Under the pieces are notes generated by a model, which saw only the letters and a program-made list of their open reading frames with translations, did not search any database and was not told where the DNA came from. From Euwallacea fornicatus (Eukaryota; Arthropoda; Insecta; Coleoptera; Curculionidae): a stretch of 64,000 nt of DNA. The DNA lies in contig NC_089570.1 in NCBI RefSeq assembly GCF_040115645.1, positions 2,666,001 to 2,730,000 of the forward strand, read 5' to 3'. The first letter of the stretch is position 1. Each line of letters begins with the position of its first letter. Position numbers and translations under genes: made by a program. Below are positions 12,701 to 24,700 of this stretch, in pieces.

Positions 12701-15700
12701 CCCACCTTACAGACGACTTTCTCATGCCTAAAAGTTTGGTCAGGACATGATATGTCCGCTCTAGATACCGCCACGGTGCCAACAATTTTAATCTTCGGCC
12801 CCGTAAGACAATTTGGTGAACTTTTTACATCATTTCTTCAGTAGGAAATATGTGTGAAAAATAATGAGAATAAACCGCCTAATGTAAACTTTCACTTCTA
12901 TTGGCAATACTTTGTGGCTCCTTAGTTTTTCTACATTGTCGACAAGTGCCAAACTTTTGCGTGCATATAAAGTGAAAACGTCAAAATTAATTGACAAAAA
13001 TGACAAAGTTGAACAAAAAATATATCATTCGATGTACAGATTGAATTACTAAGGAAATCTTCTTTTAGTCATTGTGAGGTTGGAAACTTTTCATCTTACC
13101 CTCGTACTTTTCAAAACTTAAAGGACAAGCAACCGAGTTTAAAAAAAGTATAAGATCCACTCAAGAGCGTCAAAGAATCCGCTTACGTGGGTGTCCCTAT
13201 TAGAATTGCATTTTTTAAATCTATTATTGAAAATCTCGATAATGCTTACTTCTGCAAAATGATTCTTTAAGAAGCGACTTTCAAATATGGATGCAAATTT
13301 GAAGAAACTTTCAAATTAACTAGCAAAGGAGATTCAAGTTTGGAACTTTCGGTGTTTACACAGAAGAAGGTACAATGAATGTGAAATAACTAATAAAATT
13401 ACATTATGGAAATTGCCTTTTGCGTTTACGGTTCATGTCTTATGGCGAGATTCATTTTTAATAAAGACGCGTTACGAAGTTGGCAAACTAACGAACCGAC
13501 TTCTATATTTTTTTAACGTTGAAAAAACCTTTTTGTTAATGGTCAATCTACACATTTTTACTGTCAACTATAGAAGATAATTAATTTTAAAAAACGGAAA
13601 AAACAAGGAGAAAAAAGAATAAAAAAACATGCATCGGCCGGGAATCGAACCCGGATCGCCCGCGTGGCAGGCGAGCATTCTACCATTGAACCACCGATGC
13701 GTCTGATCGATTACTCTTTAAAGATACAATCTTTCGCCATTTGGTTTACTTTTAAACATTCAAATTATTAATTTAATTAATAATATTAGAAAAATAATTA
13801 AATGTGAAATTATTCATATTTTTTATGCCGGTACTCCACTGAGTACTACAGGAATAATCACTGTAATGAAACTGTCACCACAAAAGATGCCTACTATGTA
13901 AAAATGTTAAAAAAATGTTACTGTGCTGAGTCGTATATTATCTAAAAAATAATTATTTGTGACTAAAGAACGCACATTAAAAAAAAAGATATATTTTATC
14001 TTCAAAAAAGTCTAATCCATTAAAAAAGATAACTTGATAATTGAAACGAACAAAAAATAATGGAAAAATTTCTGTTAAGGGTAATTAGAAAACTATCCTC
14101 CTTTCTAATAGACTTTGATGAAACTTATGATAGTTCAAGATTCTTATTATTACAATTTTCATTCCATTATCTCAATCAGAAAGAAAGTCATTTTCAAAAA
14201 TATTCAAATGATAGGACCTCTTTGGAAGGCCATATTTTAATAACAGTGCTCCGTCGGACCAATTTGTATGAGGAACTTTTTTTACTATTTTTGGCTCTAT
14301 TGCTACCTCCTGAAGTTGTGTGCCAATTCTTCCAAACACCCTATATGTAACACGTGTACCTATTTTCACTTGTCCCACTAGGCCTTATTCCTTGTCTTCA
14401 TTCTTAGTTGTTACCCGCCTAGAACTCCAAAACCAACTAAATAATACAGCATTACAAAGGGGAACGTTTCTAGCTTGATAAGTTAATTACGTTTCAACTA
14501 ATGAACTTGAATAATGTTTAGCGGGGACGGAATTGGATTACTTTGGAATTGGAAAAACGATCGATTTCAACCCAGAACGTTAATAATATAATAACGTGTA
14601 GTCTGATGATATGTAGGCGCAGACAGATTACCATCGGAAAATTAACACCCATCTATTATGCGCATAAGTAATGTTAATGATCCGAAACAGTCACAAAACA
14701 ATAGAAATTTAATTTTCTCTTTGTGAAAACGATTCCATAAGCGATATTTGACAAGTTTGTCACTGTACCCCCAGAGAAAAAGTTCTAAAGGGGTCGAAGA
14801 TTTGACACATAAAATCATAATATTCATATATTCGAGGTATCACTACATGTGGGGGCTCAATTTGAGCCACACTGTATATTTTCATTCCAATGCAAAAGCA
14901 TGGTTAAACACAAATTTCTATGTAAGTTTCTTTACAGCAGGTCTGATTTTGCTTACTTACTCCCACTTCCTTTCATATTCTTACACATTCTTACAGTTCT
15001 GAACACACTCACTTTTGTTGATTAAATAATTATCTAAGAAAACAAAATAAAGAAATTGGAACCGATAAACTTACATATTTACCTACCAGCTGAATAAAGC
15101 TTCCATGTTCCACGTGAAACTTTCCAAGTGTACAAAACTGAGGTCAAGTGTCGCTTTAACGTAATTGCACTCGATTTCGAAGTTGACTATGTTCACTAAA
15201 AGTTAAATTAAATTGAGGTTGGTGGAAACCACTAAAAATTATGTCTCCTGGTTCTTACTTACGCTTAAAGAAGTTCAAGCTAGCCTTCAGACCATAAAAG
15301 TTACAGAACTAATCCTTTTTACTTTCCAATCTATACCTACTTGGTTCCCTGGCAAGGAATGGTAAAAATGGATCCCATCAAGTAAAAGGTAATAAGGGAG
15401 AGTGGCAAAAAATGAAATTTGTCGAGAGTTATATACTTCAGAGATACGTAGCCCCGGTGGTGTCCAATTAGGAACCTCTGTTTATCTTGTTTTGTGGAAC
15501 CTTTTAAAAAATTTATTGCAATTTGCAGAGATTTAGAAAGTTTATTCCAGGAACTCCAGAGTGAAATTGACGGATTAATAAATGAGTTATTAAAGTAGGT
15601 CAATTGCTCCCAAGAGAGTAAGAACAAATTTACTTCTCTCCCTCTCTAGACCATATACTAAATAAAATAAAACGAAATCGCTTCTGTAGATTTCTGAATT

Positions 15701-18700
15701 TATGTAAAACTATTCCTAAGTTCATTTAGACCAATTACCAGTAATAGCATTACCGTTAACGTTAGTGCTCCCTGCGGTTGGGCAGCAAACTGCGCCTCAG
15801 GATGTTTGCCACGAATATTTATTTCTTTAATCCTAGTGAGAGACAACGTAAACGAAAAGATTTCTGGTAAATCTAATTCTACTTCAGGTCAGTTGTGAGG
15901 ATAGATATGATTTTGAACCTGATTGAAAACTCAGGGCTCAGAACAGGAAAAGAATAGGACAAAAATTGCAAAATCCACATGGTTTTTTCCAAAAAGGGCA
16001 AACCGCAAAACCCCGTTTCAGTTTCTGTTTACATAATTTCACTGCACCCTCAACTTGCTTTTTTGTACCTATACATTTCGGTTAAAGTTTCATCTGGTAA
16101 GTGTTTCCTCAAAATATTCTTTCAGATATGACAGACTTTTAGTGAACTCTCTGAAGTTACATTTTATAACTTGGTAACTACATGAAGGACACTCGAGTCT
16201 CAGAAGATGTGAAGTATGGGAGTAATGTGGTAAAGTGAGCAAAGGTTTTGTGGTGTACAATGTTGAAAAGAGGTAAATACTGTCGCAATAGATACATAGG
16301 AACATGTATCCACCGAAAATTTTTGCTTTTGTAGAATTGAAGAAAGCTACAGAATTTGGGTGATTTAAATCATCTTTTTTCCCGTATACATGTTTAAGTT
16401 TTCTTTTATTAAATAGACGTCTATGTATAAAATATTCGGATATATGTACATGTAAGTTCAAGCACACTGCTCAAAAGAATCTAGGAACAAACACACTTCG
16501 GCTATAATCTTTATATTTAATGACACGAATTCATAATAAATTCACATAAAATTTCATCAATACCTCCTGTTACTGCCACGAGCAATAATAACAACACGAC
16601 AACATCTTGACGTAGTCACAATCAGTCTATCCACAGCGTCTTGTGGTAAAAGTTGCCACTGTTCCCTGGGGGAGTACTACGAGCTAAATTACCATAAACA
16701 GACGCCACGAGAGACTTGAAGTGGCTTTGAAGCATCCCCATTCCGATCTCTATGGGATTTAAGTCGGGTGATTTTGGTGGCCTATTAATAAAAGTTATAT
16801 TGGTGTTCGTGAGCCAAAGCGTGGTAGCCTGGCTAACATGTGGACGAACATTCTCTTGCATATAAAGGAGTTGTGGGCTAGCAGGATGTGCAAAAGGAAG
16901 AGCAACAGCATCAAGCACATGGCTAGGTACCGCGTTGTTCAATGTCTGCGGCAACAAACGAGTGCGGTTCGATGAGGCAATTTGATACCACCCCGTACCA
17001 CCATGAGACCGCCTCCATAATTATGAACTCGATATCGTTTCCACCAAAACCTTCATAAATAAAAAAAAAATTTCTTTGTTTATATTGTAATTCAGCGTAT
17101 TACTGAACAAATCGGCAAAAAATATAACTGTTTAGAAAGCTTTAAATTGGAAGAGGTAATTTATTGCGCAGCACAGAGTGCAGAATGCAAAAAAAAACTC
17201 TTTGTTCATTTTGAATGAACAAAACAATGAGGCAAACATTTTCCAAACTGTACAGAGCAAGAGGGGAACCCTATGAAAATAATCACTTTATGTTCTCATA
17301 TTTATGTTATTGTTGCACACCAATCATGGAAATTATTCTTTATTCTCTATACAGGGTCATTCCAAAGATGGCGTTATCCCTTCACCAACGAATACGGCTT
17401 CAAAAAATAAGATTTTTTTCGTTTGGCGGTTTTTTCGAAATATCAAGATCAACGAAGATACAGGGTGTTAAAGATTTATTTACAAAAATGAAAATTTATT
17501 AATAATTGCGACGCCTCTTGAGGTAATTAAACAACATTTTGTAGGAGTATGAGTTAATAGTTGCATTGGAGGGGAATTCTACAATAAATAAAGCTATTTT
17601 TGGGTTTATCAGTGGCGCACGTATAAAAAAGTTGTTTAATATTTTGGAAAAAATGCGTCGCCACCGATTTTTCCGAAAAGAAAAGCTCTTTATTTTTTGG
17701 TACGACGCACCGTTTTCAAGTAAAAAAATAAAAACCGTTTTAATACGCGCTTAAAATTAAATGCTATTTTAATTTAAAATTTCAAAAACAAAAATCGAAA
17801 TGCAATTTGACTATCAAAAAACCTACAAAATTGTGTTCAATTATCTCAAATTGCTCGGCAACTATTAATAAATTTTAACTTTTTAAATAAAACCTTGACA
17901 TCCTGTATTTCCGTTGATATTGATATTTCATAAAATCGCCAAAGGAAAAAAATCTTAGTTTTTGAGGCCCTATTCGCTGTTAAAAGGATGACTCCAACTT
18001 AGAAATCACTCTGTATAATAAATATCACGGGATTAATGGAAAAACAATTATTAGATCAGCCAAACCAGGAAAATCAATTAAGAAAAGACGCAATTGGGTG
18101 GCTAATAAATACAAAGCAAATAAATCGAAACAAAGGACTGATTTATTTTATTTGTACGAATAAACAAAACAATTTCGATCTATTCGAGATTATTCATTTA
18201 CATTCCGGATGGGCATAAATCAGGAATTAGTACCAATCCCACCTAATTTAAAATGAACCCTTTCATAATAGAAATCCTTCTCATATTCATGGCCTATTAC
18301 ACTGTGATCTAAGTTCAGCCTCTATTCATGTTCTTATGCGCTATCAAGCAATTATTGCCCTCCATTCAGTTTAAGCCTGAAATACTGCGTGCAGGACAAT
18401 TCATGCACAAGTTAACCTAGTCTACTTAGGCTCCATAGAGACTGGTGTAAATGGTAATTTACCGGACTAGAGTATAAAGCTATTTTTGCATTGAAAGTTT
18501 AATATCAGTAATTGGAAAAGGATGTAATGCATTCCGGACGAGTTTTTACGTGTTGACTTCATTAAAGACTCATGAGCCTTTTGTGAAAGTTATGCTATCG
18601 ATATGTAGATGCCAATACTGCTGTTTTATGTTTTTTAAATTCCCATTATTTTGATTTTACCATGTGATTTTTCTCTGCTGTTTCAAAGCTTCACCCACCG

Positions 18701-21700
18701 TTTGGAGCCTACTGCACTTAATTTATGTCCTAATGGCAAATTCTTGCACGACCTCAATAACGCTCAGTCGAGGCATAGCTGTTGCCGAGTGCTTAATTTT
18801 CCATTTTCCTTAATCCATTAGCCACTCTCCATGAATCCCTCTTCGGGAAAGTCCCTATTTTCTTCCCTTTTGTCGGATCGTTATGTGGATCTAACGCAGT
18901 GCAGTTGGTCAATATTTATTTTATTACCCTGAAAATGTTTTCATTAAGATGGTGTTTACCGAGCCCGATCCTCGTGCAGCTGGACATCCAAAAGAGTATA
19001 TTGATGAGCGTCAATGTATTTTTCTTGGCATGCCCAAATACCCATCATGTAATATGTATTCAGTCAGAAAATGCAACGAGTTCTATATTTAGGCAACGAG
19101 TGGGACACTGCAGGGCGAGCAAAGCGAAATCCCACAATATGACACGCGTTGTTTTGCAGAAAATAGCCTTTCCTAATGAGTTGCAAATATAATTTTTTTG
19201 CTGATTTTGTAACACAATGTATACCTGCTTAGATTATATAACTAGTTACAAAATGAAACTCGTTTAGTCACCAGTCACTGAGTCCGCATTTCTAACATAA
19301 CGTCTTAAAGATGTGATATACCCTGATGTTTTTCTAAATGGGACTAAAAATATATATTTTTTTAATATCTATTATGTTTCATTCAAAAGGTAAACAACAG
19401 AAAAATGGTTTTTCAAAGTCATCCAAATTAAACTGTAGTCTCGTCACGTTTTCCTAAAACCACACCCATTGCGTCATGCAAGGCTAATGACTTGTTAGCG
19501 CCCCAAATCAGGAGCAGAGCAAGTGGGTGTGAATGGAAGATAATACAACTAAATCTCCATTACTTCCCCTTAAACTACCGTAATTGATTGTTTAAGACGT
19601 AAACATTTTACTAAAGCATCTGGACAAGGTTATTTCGTATATTACGCTGTGAAAGTGCGTTTTAGCTTGAAACTTAGTTGTAATCTTTAGAATTCACTAT
19701 TTTACCGAAGTTTCCAGTATAAATTTTATCCAATTTAACTTTAAACTTCTATTGAGTGCCTGATCCTCAAATCGTTTCAAAACTTTTTATGATTTTAATA
19801 AATTATAAAACCACCTGTACGTATTTAACTTTAAGTGAAAACTGTTAAAGCAGAAAAAGTTAGGAGAAAGTCCGCAAAAGCCAACGAGCCTTCAGGTAGT
19901 AGTTGAAAGGGAAGCAGTCCGGTGACAAGTTTTTCTACTCATTGGCTTCATCAAGCATTTTGATGTGCATAAAGCAAATACGCACACCTCACGGTGGCCA
20001 CGACCAAAGACGTACGCACATAGACCTGGTGAAGCTGCGCGCGAATACATTTCTTCCCTTCCATCCCTCCCTGGCTACACCAGCAGGAACGTATATTTTT
20101 TCGGACATGCGTAGCCTTATATGTGTGCGTTTACTTTTAACGCACACTCTCCTGATGAAGTCAATAAATAGAAACTCGTGTCGTTGAGTTGTGCTCTCTG
20201 ATTCATTTTCTATTTTTCCTGGACCGGTTAATTCCTTTAGTGAACTTGCTACTAACTTGCCCTATATCCATGTTCATCCGCTTAAAATCCCTTTATTGTG
20301 TGAAAATTATTTATTTTATTATAATTCCGTGTTCTAGGCCTTCTGGAACCAGCAGACATGCGTTTCACCATCCACCCAACCCCAGGGGAATCTGGGTTTT
20401 CTCAATGGGTCGCCGCCATGAAGATGGTAGCCCAGCTACCCGGAGGAATCCCTCCGGAATTTAGAAGCAGATTGTGGGTAACAATGGCTGAGAGACACTT
20501 AGCCTCGAGAAGAGTAAGTCTTGCGTTCTTTCTGGAGTAAACAGGGCGATTGTTTTAAACTTTAGTCTAAGCTTTTACCATCTTTTTACTTTTTTTCGTT
20601 TTTATGTGTGTATTACAACCTTACCACGAAACTTCTTTTACGTCTGTCATTTCACTACCAAATTCCCCTCAAGAAATCTTCAATAAAAAACGTGACATGT
20701 TTCTTTTATGACACCCTGAATATGTTTCCATGTCTTTTACAGATATTACTGTTATATAACGTCGCCACATTCCAGCTTTTAGCACTTTATTGATCAAAAA
20801 ACATATAAAATGAGATAATAACACGTGGGCGACTTCCCATGCATATAAAAGTAAAATGCTCCCATTTTATATCTTTTTGGAGTGATGGATGAGGCAAGTT
20901 CTTGGACATCTCGGGTTAGCATTGCGTTAAGCTTGTATGATCCTTTTTCCTGGAATAAAAAAACCATAGTGTCCATTTTCGTATAAAATAACAAAGCAAG
21001 ATTCCAAAAAGCCTGAACCGTCATTTCGTAGTACATTTAAGTACAAATTTAAGGAAAAATCTGATTTTCAGATTGAGTGGTCAGAAGTAGAAAAATCTTG
21101 CTTTAGCGAATGGTCCCATCCTGCAGACGCAGAGCTCGGAATACAAATAGTAAAAGACCTACACAGGACCGGTTGTAGCTTATTTTGTGGTGAAGATGGT
21201 CAGGAAAACCAGGCTTTACTCAAGAAAGTGTTATTGGCATATGCTAGGTGGAACAAAGTTGTTGGTCAGTAGCTCCGTGGCCTCTATTACTTAGAAAGTT
21301 GCAATTGTGGTTTTAATAGGATACTGTCAAGGCTTCAATATGCTGGCAGCCCTAATTCTGCAGGTCACGGACAGAAATGAAAGTGATGCCCTTAAGCTTA
21401 TGATCTACTTGATAGAAGGGGTCCTCCCAGATTCCTATTTTGCGGACAGTCTCCGAGGACTGTCGGTAGATATGGCTGTGTTTAGGGAGCTTTTGCGTAG
21501 TAAACTGCCTCGACTGTCCAAGCATTTGGATCTTCTCCAGAATGCGGTCAAAGACGGAAGTAGAAGTTACGAGCCACCTTTGACCAATGTCTTTACTATG
21601 CAATGGTAAGAATGACATACATATTGGATTATACGAGATATATAGAACCTTTTTCGCTGCTATGCCCATGGAGCTTTAGTGAGTACAAGCAAGAGGCAAT

Positions 21701-24700
21701 TAGGCGATTGATAAGTACGAGAGAGACAAACTATCATTTCCCCTTCCATTGTCAACGATCGGCTAATGTCGCTAACTCGAAAGTAGTACGCCTCAATCCA
21801 AGGGAGGATGTAGTTCTACGTAATGTCGAAGGTCGCAAGTTCCGAGCATACATTCCGTTTTATAAAAAATTTATATTTTTCGGATTAAAAACTACAGCTA
21901 CAAAAAATTAATGTTTGAGCTGAGATTTTGGATAATCACATTATCGGGCCTTTCTTTATAGATGGAAATTTGATTGCTCAAAAATATTTGAAACTTGCCG
22001 AACATCAAGTTGTCCCAACTATCACTGAGCTTTTTGTGTAAAAATCAATAGCGTTTGGTTTTAACAAGACAGTTATCCTGTCCACGATGCCAGGCAGTGC
22101 AACAATTCTGAAATCAAAATTTCCCTAATCATCTAATTACTCGATTTGGAAATATTAAGGTGGTCGCTGGATCAGCTGATTTAATTCCAAAATATCTTCT
22201 AATACGAAGAAGATTGGGCACCTAATTTAGCAGAATTGAGACAAAACAATTCTTGATTCCTGTCAATCAGTTACGCAGGACATGTTAAACTACTTTCGTA
22301 GGGAATTTTACGATCGTCGCAGATATTGTTTAACGCAAATGAGTGATCGGTTTCAGCACCTTCTGTAAATTTCTTTTTTAGAAAAGATAAACTTTCTCGT
22401 AGCTGTGGCCTTTAACTTCGAAAATATAAATTTATTCTAAAACAAAATGCAGACGCGTAATTTGAGTCTTTCAAAATCACGTAGAGCCACATCCGACCTC
22501 AGATTAAAATGCACTGCTGCGAGTCAACAACATTGGCCGATCGTTGACAATAGAAGGGAAAACGGTAATCTGTCTCCCTCGCACTTATCAATCGTCTGAT
22601 TGTCTCTTGCTTGCACTCACTAAAACTCCACGTAAATAACAGAGAGAAAGATACTCTGCACATGTATCATAGGTTGATGCAATATAGATGTCGAAATTTA
22701 CGTTATGATATTTTAAAACTATTTTTTGACAATTATTAATAATTTTTCCAAGTGTGTTTGATATCCGTTTAAAGTGTGTTGAATGCGCTATATTTATAGA
22801 TAATTGATATTTACTGAAACAAGGATTTGTAAGAAATATTATCAATTACATTTAAGATGTCTAAACGCATTTTCGCAACATTTTTTTACGAGTATTAACT
22901 GGGCCGGTCTGCCGCTCAAACTGCTCGGAAAATCAATGAAGTGTGGGGCAAGGGAATTGTTAACGAACGCACGCTACAACGATGATACAGTAAATTTCGT
23001 TCCAGCGACACCAACCTTGAAGACGAACCACATGGAGGACGTCTATCGGTTATTGATAGCGACCAATTGAAAGTATTAATTAAAGCTGACTCTCTCAAAA
23101 CAACACGAGAATGTGTCCAAGAACTTAGCGGTGGTCACTCGACCGTTTTTCGCGGCTTGGAAAAAATTGAAAAGGTGACGAAGCTTGATAAATGGGCGCC
23201 GCACCAGCTGAATGAAAATTAAAAAAAATCGTCATTTTGAGCTTTCATCGAATCATCTTCGTCGCGATGAAAACGAGCCGTTTCTCAAACGGATTGTGAC
23301 TTGCGACGAAAAATTAATTTTGCACCCAACAACCGGCGTCGTTTTGCTCTGTGGCTGCGTCATGACGAAACCCCACGGCAAGCCGTCTTTGCCCCCGCAA
23401 AAGGTTCTGGTGACTGTTGAGTGGTATGCGGGGGTTTGATCCACTACGGCTTCTTAAATTCTGGCGATAACGGCAAAAAAGTACTGCCAACAACTCGATA
23501 TCATGCGTGAGAAGTTAGAACACGTGAATCCAGCATTGGGCAACACAAAGGGCCCACTACTCCTCCACCACCATGCTCGACTACATGTTTCAACGATTAC
23601 ACGGTAAAAGCCCCACAATTTGGGCTACGAAAACTCTTGAACGCTCGCCGTATTCGCCCGGCCTCTCACAAATCCATTAGCATTGTTTGAAGCATTTGGA
23701 ATACACTTCAGGAAAAATGCTTCAGAAGTCAAGATGAGGTCAAAAATGCCTCCGATGAATTCGTTACTTCGAAAACCTCGGAGTTCTACACTATTGGCGT
23801 AGAAAATCTGGCGAAATGGTAACGGTTCAAATGGCTGTTATTTTAATTAATAAAATAAATTTTTAGCTAAGCAGTTCCCATTTACATTTAAAGTTTTAAA
23901 TCCGAATTTTATATTGCATCAACCTTAGGTGTAGTTTAAATAGTTTCCATTTCCATTTTTTAAATGACGATTCCGGTGAAATTGGCTTATCGTGTTTTTT
24001 CTAAAGGAAACGGAGAATTTTTTTTAATGGTCAAGGAATGGCATAATAGAACGTGTGCTACTTCTTTGATTATTTCATTATGCAGATATTACACACAGTA
24101 CTAACCCACATATGACTGCATATTCAAAACAGCCGAGAATCTATTATGAGGTTCTATTATTAAACTGTTACACAAGAAATAGGTCGTGCCTCGTCCCTAT
24201 CGATTTCAAACGTTTCAATAAATTGTAAAGTTACGTAAGTAGTTAGACAAGCTTTGAATTTTTTATCCCCAAATCACAGGTAGCCTGGTGGTCCGGAAAG
24301 ACCGGTATAATTACTTGGTATTGGGTGCCAGAGGTCACCACACCTCGTGCAAATATTCCTTTTTCATTGCACAGAGTGTATACACATTTTTTAATAGTAT
24401 ATTTTCACAGATTTTCAATTACTGCATTGAAATTGCTCACAATGGAGTTTTTGAACACAATAAATTCATATTCGACTTCAGTTGTAAGGTGGTTCACTCG
24501 TGAGCCCGCAACGGCCGCGAAAATATTAAAGGCACGGAAAATCCCAAAAGGAAATGTGCCTTTTGAAGTAAAAAAATAAGAGCATCTGTTAAAATAGTCA
24601 GGTTATCATAGTTAGTAAAACGGTTTTTCTTAAGGGCCCTGTGTCCAACAATTTGTTTTTAGAACACCTTGTGCAAGTATGAAAGGCCGTTCAAGAATAT

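Noticed and set aside
23212..23439. Stand-alone open frame with CDEKLILH
   Set aside because: It is part of the mariner transposase remnant, not a separate gene.
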